From Myrmaecium sp. VS I D KN 1 (lineage: Eukaryota > Ascomycota > Dothideomycetes > Valsariales > Valsariaceae), in assembly GCA_019775845.1 (NCBI GenBank), contig JADQAV010000015.1:1302001-1366000 (forward strand): a stretch of DNA of 64,000 bases. Direction: 5' to 3'. This document shows positions 12,297 to 23,825 of the stretch, in pieces. Position 1 is the stretch's first letter. Every line of letters begins with the position of its first letter. The notes beneath the pieces were generated by a model that saw nothing but the letters and a program-made list of their open reading frames with translations, searched no databases and had not been told where the DNA came from. The position numbers were made by a program, and so were the translations under genes.

Positions 12297-14610
12297 GGTG
12301 GTGATGGTGGTGGTGAGAGAGACGGTGGCTGCGGTACGAATACTTGGTTGTACTGTATGTCTGATGACGGGTTGCAGGTAGGTTAGCTTCACTGTGTCTG
12401 CGATGGATCACCCGATCGTTGAAACTGCTGCTTGGAAGGTGCGGTAGGCATGGGAGGGAGGGAGAGCGCTCTCACCTTGTGATGGAGAAACGACGAAGGA
12501 AGACTTCACCGGGAGAAGCAGGCGCGCAGGAATGCAGAAGGCCGGGGCGAGGAATGAGGCTGAAGCAAAGCAAGAAGCAGGGAAAAGAGGAGGGGAAGAG
12601 GAGGCGATGAGGCGCGGGCGGGAGCTTCGTTGGTTATAAAGTACCTCTCTGTACAAGGTACCGACGGGTAAGTAGTGCTAGTAGTGCTAGCAGTGAAAGG
12701 GAAGAGGGAAGAAGCGGTAGGTCGGTCGTTGTTAGCGGTGGGCAGTCGGCCGGGTGGGCAACCACGAGAGGCGGGCAAGCAAGCAGGAACCGTCGGATGG
12801 GGAGGGGAGGGCAGAGAAAAGCTCGAGCCAACGGTCAGTGTCCACGTCCGGCCGGGCTGGATCAGGCTTGGATCAGGCTGGGAACCCGCCGCCGGCCTCG
12901 GGCATCTCCCGAGCTCTTCAAGGATGGATGGATAGACTCCTCTTTCACTCTCTCTCTTATCGCTCCGGCATGCATTAGCCGGTCAATGCCAGGCGAGTTC
13001 ATACAAACATACGAACAGCGTTTGTATACAATTAGGTACAGAGCACAAGATGCGGTATCACGACAAGTTTCGTTTCATCGCCCTCCCTTCTCTCCTTTGT
13101 CAGACCCGACCACACACTCCTTCAAACGACCTGGTGTTCATACACAAACCTCCCCATCACACGCCGCGTGGCCCGGCAGACGATAGAAGAACGCAAAAGA
13201 AGAATGAAAATCAATCAATCAATCAATGGAATGGAACGGGGCCTGTCAGCCGTGTAGTACTAGCAGCAGTAAATACTCGATGGTCCCTTATCAAAACCCG
13301 CCCGCCTAACGAACGGACTACGCTGGCCGAGGCTCTCGTCCGGCTCGCCGTAGCGTATTGGACGCGCCTTGCCCGGTCCGGGCCTAGCCTCGAAACGTGC
13401 CAGCCGAGCTGCGAATAATGGATTTCTGTGGTCAGGGCTGCCCGCCTGGTACCCGACCGTTCCGTCTTGCCGGGCGTGGTGCGGTATGCGATGTGAATGC
13501 GATGGGATTGCGATTACAATGCGATCGATGCATCTTTGAATTGATTCACAACTATCAACCTCGAAGGTAACAAACCTCATAAAATCACTATTCCGTACTC
13601 ACATCCCAACTCCCTCATCATAAAAAGCCGCCAGGACTGTTCTTCGGGCAATCAAACAACTTGGAAACCCCCGCCCGACCACCACCACCTCCCACCACCG
13701 CCAGAAAGAAGGAAACTCACGATGCCCGCTGCTTTTCCCGATGAAGGAGCCCTGCCTTGGGGGGGGGGGGGGGGGGGGGGACGTCCAAGCTCCAAGCTCT
13801 AAGCTCCAAGCTCCAAGCTCCCAAACGCCCGCCGTCCTTCTCTCTTCCTTTCCGATCACATCTCTCATCCTCTTCTCTTCTTCTGCGGCGGGCCGAATAA
13901 TAAATAATCGCATGGCATCGCATAGCATAACATACCGTAGTTTTTTCGGTCAGATCTCGAAGGTCACGCTGGCCTTCCAATTATCGGCATGTAGGAAGGT
14001 ATAAAAACGTTAGCGCCAGTCGAGCTGGGTCGGTTCATCTCGGGCGCCCCGCCCCGCTCGCTCGTCTCGTCTCGTCTCGCCTCGGTCGCCTCGGCTCGGA
14101 GCAAACCGAGTACGAGGTTCTTTTTTGTCCTGTTTCCATGGAGAGCAGCAGTGGCAGTGGCAGTGGCAGTGGCAGTGGCAGTGGCAGGGGACGATGATGA
14201 GGCACGGAGTGCTTCACGTTGTCTCTACTAGTACAATGCTGTACCTGATCCTGATCCTGAGCGTCTTAATAAGGCGGGAGGTGTTTGAGATACGATATCA
14301 GACTTATATATACTTATATATCCCCTCTCATCCCGTTTCGCACGTTGGTAGTCAGCCCCCTTCATTTTCGTGCCATGCCATGCCATGACAAGGTGAGGTT
14401 GGGTTGGTAGGTTGGCTGGTTGGTCAAGCTTTTCTTCTTTTCTCTTTTCGTTTCGTCCACCAACCACTGCCATTCCACGCACCACGCACCACGCACCACG
14501 CACTATGCGGCTCGGCTCAAGAGTGCATCTTTTACCTTCCCATCCACTAGGAGGGGGGCAATAGGGGCTGACGTATTCCAGTCTTTCGCTCACTCACGCG
14601 CTCACTAGGG
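12297..14610. other. Gene-poor region with several simple repeats
   Basis: No supported gene. It contains a 22-G run at 13759-13780, a CAAGCTC-type repeat at 13788-13815 and a (GGCAGT)n array at about 14149-14187. Open frames are short and unlike known families. Confidence 0.4.
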
Positions 14611-15130
14611 TACTAAAATATATATATAAGATCTCTCCTCATCTGCTTGCTCGCATGATAGTAATCTATAAAATAAATATTTCCTACTTTAAAAATAATA
14701 TCTTACCTCAGCGAGCTTGGACGAATTTTTTTAGATAATCTACTAATTTATATATTAATATAGAGTATACTTAAGCTTATATAAGAATAGGAAATAATAT
14801 AATATACGCTTTCTTCTTTAGCTTTATTATCTTTAATATCTGCTTATTTAATAATAAAAGAATAAAATATATTATAAGTAATAATCGGTCTTCCAGTTCA
14901 GGTGAGGTACAGTCTGTTAGCGTAGCCGGTAGTTAGCTTTATATAATATACGTCTTATTATAAGAAAAAGCAGCCTCGGGACGGCCTCTAATTCGTATAA
15001 ACAAAGACCTCAAGCCATATACATGGCGTAAGCTAACCACCGGAGACGCCAATAGAGAGTAAGGGCAGTAGATGGATTACTGGCCCGAAAAGTTGGTCTG
15101 CGCTCGATGAGGTAAGGCGAGGTTTACCCC
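14611..15130. repeat. AT-rich relic, RIP-like
   Basis: From about 14,610 the base composition drops sharply to very high A+T with many TA dinucleotides, recovering by about 15,000. This is the look of repeat-induced point mutation on an old repeat. I cannot find ends or a coding family, so the parent element is not named. It lies directly left of the decayed esterase. Confidence 0.45.
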
Positions 15131-15139
15131 TCCACCAGA

Positions 15140-16979
15140 ATGAATACAAACAATACCTTTCAATTCTACGTCACCATCATCATGTCACCCAAGTTGCGGT
15201 TAGAACAGTTCCCCATTGTGCGATTGCCCACATCCTCGGCCCCCAGCTGCACACAAACCGTTGTCGGCAGGCGATCGGCCATCTCAGATGATATCGAAGA
15301 GTTTCGTGGCATACCATTTGCCCATGTGCCGGGAAGATGGGAGCACTCGCGCCTGAGAGATCGTCTACCGCGTGTGATATTTGACGCTACGGAGCATGGG
15401 TACATAATGATTCATCCTGCAAGCAACTGATCCCTGGGAGATAGGGTTCGCTGAAGACTCAAGAGGCTCTGACCACTCCACAGTCCACGATGTCCTGCGC
15501 CCGATAAACCCGATACGCGAGGGTTTCAATCATAGTACTTGCCCTACCCGGACGTCCGTCAGGATGAATTCGACTGCTTGGAACTTTTCGTCGTGCGTCC
15601 AAGCATCGAAGCACTCGCGAAACACGATATCGATGCCCACACAAGTCAACTGCCTGTGCTTGTTTGGATCCATGGTGGTGGCTTCACTGATGGCTCAGGC
15701 ACGGATCCAGTGTCCGGTACGTGTGTGTCTCAGTATTGTGAGCTACTCCTGATGAGATATTTGCTAATCTGAAATCCGCAAACAGATCCTTCCCGGCTTG
15801 TTCTCCGTTCCCTCTCCAACAAAACCCCTCTTATTGCCGTAACTATAAACTACCGTCTGGGTATTTTTTGGCTTTGGCGCTTCCTCCGACTTAATCAAGG
15901 CCCAACGCAGCGACTCCCCACTCAAGGGCGTGAACTTTGGTCTCTACGATCAGAAACTTGCTCTCATTTGGGTAAAGCGCAATATTGCTGCGTTCGGAGG
16001 AGATAACAATCATGGGTCATTCCGCCGGTGGAATTTCATGTCACCTCTTAAGAGCGTTTCAGACCTTCACTGGGTGCTTTTCACACTCGCTATCGACGAA
16101 TTGACCATTCGGACAAGTAGTTTGGGCTGTGGCGTTTCCGTACATCTTGGTCACGACGGATTGAATGATGAAACCAAGACCTCTGACGAAAAGGTCCAAG
16201 TTCTGATGAGCGCAACAGCCGACGAGTTTAGAGGCTTTGCCTTGATGGCCAATTGGGATTACACCACATTCCGCAATCTTTTGACCTCGAGTTATCCCTC
16301 GGAGGCGGCGGCCGAGGAGGTTCTCCAAGCGTACGGTATCTCATCCACGTCTTCTGATGGAGAACTCTTCGAGGCATTCTCTCAGTTCATCTCTGATGCC
16401 ACGATGATACATAAGATCCATCGTGCAAACGAATTCCTCAAGGCTCACCGTGGGAAACAAGCTCTCCTCCGTGGTCGGGACGCCAAGCGTGTGGGAGTAC
16501 AGTATCACCACTTCGAATTTGGCGATCCCTTCGCGGGTCCCATGCAAGGAATTGCACACCACGGTGTTGACTTGATCTATGCTTTCGGCAACTTTCACGA
16601 CGCGCTGGAAAAGGCTGATCAAGGAATTTCGGAAGGCTATACTGAGCCCGACGAAGCTCATGCAGAAGCCAACGTTGGTGAACCCTCAAAGAAAACCGAA
16701 GACACCGGCTACCGGAAGTCCAACGTCGACCTCAGCTATGAGCTACAGGATAGGTTGATCCAATTCGTGGTTAAGGATTGCGAAGAGACTGACAAGCGCG
16801 CATATGCCGATGATATCGTGACGTTTTGTAACGACCGTTCGGTGCGCGCAGAAAGTTGGGTGAGTAGTGAGAAATGGGTATCGAAGAGGAAGAAACTTGA
16901 AGTTTTAGATAGGGATTATGGCTCTCTAATCACTGCAACGCAGAGACTGGTTGGGAGCGTTATCGGTATGGATCTGTAG
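15140..16979 (+). pseudogene. Type B carboxylesterase, decayed
   Basis: Pieces of a carboxylesterase lie in order on the + strand. The N-terminal part has EEFRGIPFAHVPGRWEHS (from 15140), then PYPDVRQDEFDCLELFVVRPS and the oxyanion-hole stretch LPVLVWIHGGGF (from 15539). After a plausible intron (donor about 15719, acceptor about 15785) comes a NYRLGIF stretch, then NFGLYDQKLALIWVKRNIAAFGGD (from 15930) and a C-terminal part ending at 16979. The pieces are not in one frame. The tract of six T at 15863-15868 shifts the frame inside the GIFGFGAS region, and the nucleophile motif GHSAGG at about 16015 is read in a different frame from both flanks. The segment between the first two pieces has no open equivalent, and the stretch after the nucleophile is much shorter than in intact relatives. 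It was probably a secreted or cytosolic esterase and is now inactive. Confidence 0.75.
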
Positions 16980-18043
16980 TGAGGTTAAAGGCATCCTCAG
17001 ACTCCCAGGAAGGAGCTAGGAAGGAGCCGGGGAACGATCGGAGGTAGGAAGAAGTAGTAGGAAAAATATAAAAAGAACAGAACTATATAAGAATAGTATA
17101 TATATATATATATATACAAGAAATAGTATTTGATTGAATACTTTATTTATTTTTTAAAGCCTAAGAATCTCTCTAGGGATCCTAAACTTTTTAATTAGAA
17201 TATATCCCCTCAACGTTATAGCCTTGGGAGGCGAAGGCCCCTCCTGATATTCCTAGGAACTAGCATGTAGTAATCGTTCATTCCTAGGAACTTCTCGACT
17301 AGATATAGAAGACTTCCTAATCGACCCTACTTTAGAACCGTCGCTTCTATGCTCCCTCGTTCCACGCGCATACATACTAACATACCTTACGCACCCACCT
17401 CCCCTCCCGCCCATGGCCTGAGGCACCCAGGTTTCGAAGCTTGGTCTCTACCACCACAACCCCCACCGTCGACGACGAAGCGAGGACTTCAACATATAGA
17501 AAGAATCGATCGAGCCGTTCTTCCCTGTCATCAACCCCATCTTCCGCCTGAAACCGTACGTACGTACGTACGTACTGTACACGCTTGCTTGAGATCAAAC
17601 CTCGACGAGGTCCGAAGGCATGCTTCGTGTTTCCCATGCCCCTCTCCGCGATGATTTACCGATCACCTGAGGTAGATCACGATGAAGAAAGAATCTTCAT
17701 TGGGCGCGAAAGCCGAGTTTTCCTATCTATTTATTGCTCAGCATCGCGAGGTGAAAAGGGATTCGCGAGATGAGGATGGTGAATCTGGTAGGCTTGTTGG
17801 GAAGGAGAAGAGACGGGTTAATGTGAATGAGATGCATGCGGTTTCACGACGTCATGCCGAATAGCCGTTTTTGATTTCATCCCGTGGCCCTATCTATGAG
17901 CACGATGCTACAATTCCCTCTTGCCGCGCCCCATCTCATCCATCATCGCGGTGGCCATGATCCCTCAGTTCGACAAAGCCCCCCTTCCCATGCCGATAAC
18001 AGCTCGAGTGCCAGAAACAAGAAGACCGGTCAACCTGTCTCCC
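16980..18043. other. AT-rich relic and intergenic DNA with a (GTAC)5 tract
   Basis: 16,980-17,340 is AT-rich with a (TA)n tract at about 17097-17115, resembling the block left of the esterase. A perfect (GTAC)5 tract lies at 17556-17575. The rest shows no gene; the right end is the 3' flank of the proteasome gene. Confidence 0.4.
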
Positions 18044-18992
18044 TCAGTTGACCTGCGTACCATACCCTCGGATCCGCTCAGCAAACTCCCAGCTCTGATT
18101 CTCCAGCCGCTCATCCTCAGTCAGACGGACGCCCTCCTTCGTCACCACCGCAATGCTGTACCGATCCATGCTCCTCGCATCACGGTAAAACAGCACCTTC
18201 ATGCAGTCCCGCACGGTCTGGACAGCCGACTCCTGATCCAGCTGATCCGCCGTCGCGTCGTCGGGGACGGCACGACGCAAAATGGGCACGGCGAGATGGG
18301 CGCCGAAGCCAGTGGCGAGGGTGGGCGAGGAGAAGGTCGTGCCGAGGAGGTCGACGCTGGCGAGGTAAGGCTTGTCGTCCTGGCCCAGCCCGGCGACGAG
18401 GACGTGGTTCCACAGCGGGTTGAAGTCGGACCGGCGCTTGTACATGACCTTGGAGAGGTAGGTGTGCAGGTTCTTCGCGTTCAGCTCGTCTTTGTCGGCG
18501 TCGTCGGCGTCGTCTGAGCTCGAGAGCCGGGCGCTGTAGTTCTCCCGGATGCTGAGCGAGTTGAGCAGCCGGTCGAGGTACTGCATGTCCGAGACGTCGC
18601 CGCCGAAGCCGAGCACGGCTTTGTCGTTGAACTTGCGCAGACGCTTGACGTCCGTGAACCGGGCCAGCGAGCCGTAGGATGCTGTGGGTTGGGTGTCAGT
18701 AACGCTTGGTCTGTACCTGCATATGCGGCGCCGGAGGCGAGAGGGTGAGGCGCACCTAGGTTGTCGGCTGCGATGACGACGCCGTCCTTGAACCGCAACG
18801 CGACTACTGATGTGCCTGTGACGATCGGCTGTTGTGTGTGCTGGGTGGGCATGGTGGTCTGGAAGAAGGAATGGTCGTAGGCGCCATAGACGTCGTCTCT
18901 GGGCTGTAGGTACAGTTAGACATGTTGGAGCTTGGGAGCGAGCTGTGCTGGAAGCGACGTACACGTCCCCAGGCCTGCGGAAGGTGGTTCAT
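18044..18992 (-). CDS. PRE4: 20S proteasome subunit beta type 7 (Pre4)
   Basis: Three exons fit: 18992-18963, 18903-18756 and 18681-18044, giving 271 residues. It starts MNHLPQAWGRPRDDVYGAYD, typical of this subunit, and then has TQQPIVTGTSVVALRFKDG, GVVIAADNLASYGSLARF, and KAVLGFGGDVSDMQYLDRLL. Beta7 is one of the non-catalytic beta subunits of the 20S core; its C-terminal tail clamps the other half-proteasome. The joins restore family motifs exactly: WGR|PRDD at intron 1 and ADNL|ASYG at intron 2. A short acidic insert (SSDDADDADKDE) lies after RENYSARL. Exon 1 is only 30 nt. The next gene, an HCNGP-like protein, lies upstream on the same strand, and another proteasome subunit lies 1.6 kb beyond. 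Confidence 0.95.
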
Positions 18993-19381
18993 GATTTGGC
19001 GGGGAGAGTTGAGCTGGAGAAGGAGGAAAGGGGTATATGAAAGAGCTGATGGAGAGAGGGTGCGGGTGGTCGAGTGAGTTCAGGTGTGATGGTGGTGGTG
19101 ATGGATCCAGACAGGCAGCTGTTGGTGTTGCGTCGTTGAAAGGGTGGTCCAAGCTTCTCGATGCCAAGGCAGGACCTCGCCCGGCCCAGAACTGACGAGG
19201 ATGGAGAAGATATGTAAATGGCAAGGTACATATACAGTAGTTAAGGGCACCGCGATGGAGACGGACAGATCCAAAACTTGGAATGAGGAAACCAACCTCT
19301 GACGGTAATCAGAGGCGGAAGTGGTATCATGACCTAAACCAATATCATACAGTACGCCAGCAATCATATCCCCCCAGGCCA
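18993..19381. promoter_or_regulatory. Intergenic region upstream of PRE4
   Basis: This 389-bp gap separates the PRE4 start from the stop of the next minus-strand gene and must hold the PRE4 promoter. I searched by eye for the yeast proteasome element GGTGGCAAA and did not find it. Confidence 0.4.
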
Positions 19382-20361
19382 TCACCTTCGCGGACTCCTC
19401 GACCGCTCTCCTCTCGCGGGCAGCTCTCTTCGATCCCACCGTGATCCTCCCGCCCTAGTTCCTGCCTCGCCTCCCGCTTCAGAGCCTGCTGTCGGTGTTC
19501 CCGCAGAAGCAGAAGCAGCGGGCACAAAATCAACCTGCGTTCTCCCCTTGCGCTTCTGTTCCTCCTCCCTTTTCTTCAACACCTGCTTCTGCGTCCTGTT
19601 CAGCTCCTCCCAATACGCCCACTCCGGCCACTGTGTCGGAACCGCCACTGCCTCCGGCAAGGTCGACGCATACTGATCCTCGTCGCTGATGCCTGCGAAC
19701 CCCCGTAGCTTCGTGAGCAGCGCCGGATTGCGGAGGGCAGAGGAGTTCCCAAGCTTCGCGTTGAAGTGCACGCCTTGTTTCTTGAGTGCCAGAAAGCGAC
19801 TCACTTTCGCGGATGGGCCTGGCGGGGGAGAGCCCGGGGGTGAATCGGGTATGGAGAAGTTGGGGACTGGAGGCATGGTGAGGTTGCGAAGAGCGGCGCG
19901 CGTGCTGGTATAGGGTGAGGCGGGCGGCGACGCGGAGGCGGAGGGGAGTTCGGAGGCGTCGATGGCTGACGGAGGAGCTGCAGGGCCAGCTGCAGGTCCC
20001 AAAGCAGGTCCTATCGTCGATGTCGACTGAGGAGGTGTTTCTGGAGGAGGTGGTGCAGCCGCGGGCTCATCTGGCGGCGGTCGGGTTGGTCGGGGTAAAG
20101 GCGAGGAGGGGAGGTCGCCTGTCGCTGGAAGGCTTTCAGAAAAGAACTCCACGAGCGGGCGATTCACTTCTTACGAGTGTCTTGCGGGATTGTAGGTATT
20201 GTCGGAGGTTCAGGCGGATCCGTCTACAGTCTTCGTCATTAGTAGCTATCCGACCTTCGTGGCGCTTTGTTCTCGAGGCGCGGCTTGACCGTCCTCACCT
20301 TTGGCTGAGCAGCGGGCGCGGCGTCTTCCTCGTCGCTGCTAGCGTAATTGATTTCCAGCAT
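19382..20361 (-). CDS. HCNGP-like (SAP30-binding-protein) family protein
   Basis: Three exons fit: 20361-20299, 20223-20175 and 20124-19382, giving 284 residues. Intron 1 has a textbook branch site (TACTAATGAC) before its CTGTAG acceptor, and intron 2 is about 50 nt (GTAAGA...CTTCCAG). The start MLEINYASSDEED is typical of the family. The hallmark core is in the middle: VHFNAKLGNSSALRNPALL followed by KLRGFAGISDEDQYASTLP. A basic coiled segment (KQVLKKREEEQKRKGR) and an Arg/Ser tail (RGERSRSPRR) follow. Human SAP30BP binds the Sin3 corepressor subunit SAP30 and also acts in splicing, so a nuclear role in gene expression is likely. The middle third is Pro/Ala-rich and poorly conserved. Confidence 0.85.
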
Positions 20362-20640
20362 GGTCCAGGCTATGCGCGACGGTGTTCTGTTCTGTTGTGC
20401 TTTGCGACACGGACGGCGGCGTGGAGCTCTTGAAGTGCGGCCGCACCGTCTTGGCGGCTGGGCCAGGCAGCTGGCTGGAGCTTCCGTCAACGCAACCCCA
20501 GAGCTTCAACATCACACATCCACTCACCCATCACCACCATCCTCGTCTTCCACCCCCGCACCTCGCAGCCGACATATCTACCTGCTTGATACTTACTGCC
20601 TCAGTACCGCCGTCTCGTTCGCACACATCCTGATCCTATC
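20362..20640. promoter_or_regulatory. Divergent promoter between HCNGP-like gene and PRE7
   Basis: The two start codons are 279 bp apart and the genes face away from each other, so this stretch must serve both. It has a C-rich half on the PRE7 side (20510-20570) and no clear TATA box. Confidence 0.6.
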
Positions 20641-21612
20641 ATGGCCGCCATGTACACCGGCGCACCGCCTGCGGGAGCCCCAGGCTACTCTTTCACCTCC
20701 ACACCACGTACCGCCTCCGCGGCCGCACAAGAAGCCACCGGCATCCAACAACGCGGCTTCTACCCGTACGAGACCACCCTCCCCTCAGACCTTTCGATCT
20801 ACACCTCATCCCGTCCTTCGCTAACCACCACCTAACCACGCCACAGCTACACCGACAACGGCGGCAGCACGCTGGGCATCACAGGCTCCGACTTCACCAT
20901 CCTCGCCGGCGACACCCGCTCCACCTCCGGCTACAACATCAACACTCGGTACGCGCCCAAGCTCTTCCGGATCGGCGGCGGCAGCGACACCGACGACACC
21001 ACGGACGCGCGGATCGTGCTCTCGGTCGTGGGCTTCGCGGCCGACGGCCACGCCCTGGCCGAGCGGCTCGACACCATCGTCAAGCTGTACCGGTACCAGC
21101 ACGGCAAGCCGATGAGCGTGGCCGCGTGCGCGCAGCGCCTCTCCCACCTGCTCTACGGCAAGCGCTTCTTCCCCTACTACGTCCACGCCATCCTCGGCGG
21201 CCTCGACGAGCACGGCCGCGGCGCCCTCTACTCGTACGACCCCGTCGGCAGCTACGAGCGCGAGCAGTGCCGCGCTGCCGGCGCCGCTGCCAGCCTCATC
21301 ATGCCTTTCCTCGATAACCAGGTCAACTTTAAGAATCAGTACCTCCCGGGCTCTGGCGTGGGGCATGCTCTGGACCCGAAGCCGCAGACTCCGCTGCCGC
21401 GTAAGGATGTGGAGGAGTTGGTTAAGGATGCGTTCACCAGTGCGGTGGAGAGGTGAGTGATGGGCTCCGGTGGTCCCCTTGGCTTGCTGAGAAACGTGAT
21501 GTGCTGATCTTGATTTGAATGCAGACATATTGAGGTTGGTGATGGGCTGCAGATGATGATCATCACGAAGGATGGTATCGAGGAGCGTTTGTTGCCGCTG
21601 AAGAAGGATTAG
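20641..21612 (+). CDS. PRE7: 20S proteasome subunit beta type 6 (Pre7)
   Basis: Three exons fit: 20641-20765, 20847-21452 and 21525-21612, giving 272 residues. Splicing at intron 1 restores GFYPYTDNGGSTLGITG, the family signature. ILAGDTRSTSGYNINTRY follows, then the LSVVGFAADGHAL, AQRLSHLLYGKRFFPYY and VHAILGGLDEHGRGALYSYD stretches. The last exon gives HIEVGDGLQMMIITKDGIEE. This is a non-catalytic beta subunit of the 20S core, processed at its N-terminal propeptide. The propeptide here is Ala/Gly/Thr-rich. It is the second beta subunit within 3.6 kb, on the opposite strand from PRE4. Confidence 0.95.
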
Positions 21613-22047
21613 ACGGGAAACGAGGGACGGGAAAGATGATGGCTGGTCAGTGAAGAGGGGAGTAGATGGTTTTCTTGCTCCGATACGACGAATACGTGAT
21701 TTTGAACCATACGGCTGTGAGACTTTTCATCATAGCATTATTGAGATATACGGAAGAGGGTACATGCACTCGGAATGTCAATCGTGTTCGTATTTTCTAT
21801 CTTTTCCCCTCACATCCTTCGTGCGTGAGAAATCGAAAAGCAGCCCTTGTTCATCCAGCAAACACAAGACAGGCTGAACGCCAACCCCATATCCATCACG
21901 TACAAGCGAAATACCGAGAAGATGACAAGAAGATTGCAAAAGGATATAACGCACTCCACACCACCTCCCCCCCTCCCCCCCTCCCCCATTTCCCCCTCCC
22001 AAACCCACTTTCCCCCCTCCCCCAGGGGCCCCCACCAAAAACACCCT
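21613..22047. other. Convergent 3' region between PRE7 and PEX10
   Basis: This is the shared 3' flank of two converging genes. It has a C-rich, pyrimidine tract at about 21960-22030. No gene is seen. Confidence 0.5.
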
Positions 22048-23211
22048 TCACCCCCTCAACGGCAGCACATCCCGCGCCCGACACCGCTGCCGACACAGCG
22101 GGCACTCGGGCTTCTCCCGACACCAGTCCGCGACGCAGGCCCAGCAGAAGACGTGGCCGCACGCCGTGACGGCCGGGTCGCGCATGGGTTCCAGGCAGAG
22201 CGTGCACGCGCGCTGCTGGCTGCCCGGCGGGATCCAACTCAGCGTGCTGGGGTTGGTGAGGTCGTAGCGTGCGTTGGAGCCGGGGCTGGAGGAGGAGGGG
22301 GGAAGGGGGGTGTGGGTTGTTTGGGCGATGCGCTGGGTGGTGTTGTGGAATGTTGAGGAGGGGGAGGGGGTGATGAAGAGGAGGGCGGGTTCGGTGGTGG
22401 AGGAAGGATTGGGGTGGTGGGACAGCGGCACCTCAACGCCGTGGTCCAGCGTGGCGGCGGTGCCGGCGGTGGTGCCGGCGGTGGTGGTGCCAGCGAAGGC
22501 GCGCAGGGTCTGCTGCACGTGCAGGTAGGCTTGCACGCCCATCTGGAGCAGGAGCAGCACGCCGAGGACCTCGTAGCCGACGCGCTGATCGGAGGGCGCG
22601 ACGCGCCGGGTGAAGAGGTAGCGCAGCCCGACGAGTCGCTTGGAGAGGTGGTAGTAGGAGCCGGCGAAGTAGAAGATGGTGAGGGAGAGGGCGTGGATGG
22701 GGGAGGGCGAGGTGATGGTGTCCAGGTGCCGGAGGAGGTAGGCTTGGAGGGTTGTTGTTTTGGAGGAGGAGGGTGTCTTGCTGTCGCGGTTGCGTAAAGA
22801 GGCGCGGCGCAGGTTGGCTTCTAGCTTTGCCCGGATGCGCCGGCGGAAGGCGGGTAGGAACCGGTTGAGCCCGTAGGGAGCGAGGACGGCGGTGAGGATG
22901 TAGGCCGCTCGCCGGGCGATGTGCGGCAGCTGCAGCGTGTCGTCTTCCACCTGCACGATGTCGCAGTATTCTTCCCCCAGCGTCCGGTTGCCGATCAGCG
23001 TGGTGAGGCCGAAGTAGAGCAGCTCGGATACCGTCCGCGTCTCGGCGGTGTAGGCGTGGGCGACTCGAGCGCCTTTGAGTCGCCGGAGGATGGAGCTGAG
23101 CTGCTCGAGTAGGACGCCTTGGAAGTAGGCGTCCTTTTGGTGGGATCGGATGATGTCTGGCGAGGTTGCGAAGGGGTATTGGAAGGTTGGGGGGGCTGTC
23201 GGGTCCGCCAT
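22048..23211 (-). CDS. PEX10: Peroxisome biogenesis factor 10 (Pex10), RING E3 ligase
   Basis: A single exon gives 387 residues. The N-terminal half is the Pex2/Pex10/Pex12 membrane domain: YPFATSPDIIRSHQKDAYFQ, the LYFGLTTLIGNRTLGEEYCDI segment and a later SLTIFYFAGSYYHLSKRLVGLRYLFTRR-type helix. The C-terminal C3HC4 RING (about residues 336-373) has CTLC, CGHVFC, WAC and CPLCRQ in the right spacing, so all eight zinc ligands are present. With Pex2 and Pex12 it forms the retrotranslocation channel that ubiquitinates the import receptor Pex5 in the peroxisomal membrane. Between the two domains is a Ser/Thr/His-rich loop longer than usual. The start begins MADPTAPPTFQYPF and no upstream in-frame ATG fits better. 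Confidence 0.95.
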   Translation of the reverse strand: MADPTAPPTFQYPFATSPDIIRSHQKDAYFQGVLLEQLSSILRRLKGARVAHAYTAETRTVSELLYFGLTTLIGNRTLGEEYCDIVQVEDDTLQLPHIARRAAYILTAVLAPYGLNRFLPAFRRRIRAKLEANLRRASLRNRDSKTPSSSKTTTLQAYLLRHLDTITSPSPIHALSLTIFYFAGSYYHLSKRLVGLRYLFTRRVAPSDQRVGYEVLGVLLLLQMGVQAYLHVQQTLRAFAGTTTAGTTAGTAATLDHGVEVPLSHHPNPSSTTEPALLFITPSPSSTFHNTTQRIAQTTHTPLPPSSSSPGSNARYDLTNPSTLSWIPPGSQQRACTLCLEPMRDPAVTACGHVFCWACVADWCREKPECPLCRQRCRARDVLPLRG

Positions 23212-23825
23212 GGCGGGCGATGGCGATGGCGATGGAGATGTGAGGAGGAGGGGCGGAGGAGGAGGAGAAAGAGGAGGAGGAGGAGGAGGAGGAGGAGGAG
23301 GAGGAGGTGGTGGCGGTGGGGTGATGGTGATAGTGGGAGTTGTACTAGTACTCCTACTTCTGGTGGTGGAAGTGGTGGTGATAGCGGTGAAGGCGGTGAT
23401 GTTGGTGGAATCCGGGGTAAATGGTGAAGTGGTCCCTCGCCAAGAAGACCAACGGACCTCGGCATCTGCTGCTACCCCCGAAGCTTTCTCCTACTGTACA
23501 TCGCAATTGACATTATACAAGGCATTGAATGTTTTTGAGAGTAATACGCAATCTTATGATTCCAGAGTATTTGCAGATTCTTCCATGTGAAAGGCCCGTT
23601 CGGTCAGCCTGAAGACGACTCAACTTGAACGATACGTTGATGAAATGCATATTACATATATAAATATTCATGAGTTATGTCCAGCCTTTAAGAACCACAA
23701 CCATACAAATTATCCACAACCACCATCTTCCAAAGCGCAAACAAAAGGCAGGCCAACATCCTCTGCTCCTCAAAATTCACAACCCCAAAGCTCCATCCCG
23801 TCAACCCTCCCCTCCCTCCCCTCAC
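23212..23825. other. Intergenic region with (AGG)n tract
   Basis: This lies upstream of PEX10 and downstream of the Ppo gene. It holds an (AGG)n run at about 23271-23308. No gene is seen. Confidence 0.5.

Noticed and set aside
14611-17340. AT-rich blocks around the esterase as paired ends of one element
   Set aside because: Only a short AT-rich word is shared, with no matching ends or target duplication.
17556-17575. (GTAC)5 as a regulatory palindrome
   Set aside because: A perfect short tandem repeat is automatically palindromic; nothing else suggests a binding site.
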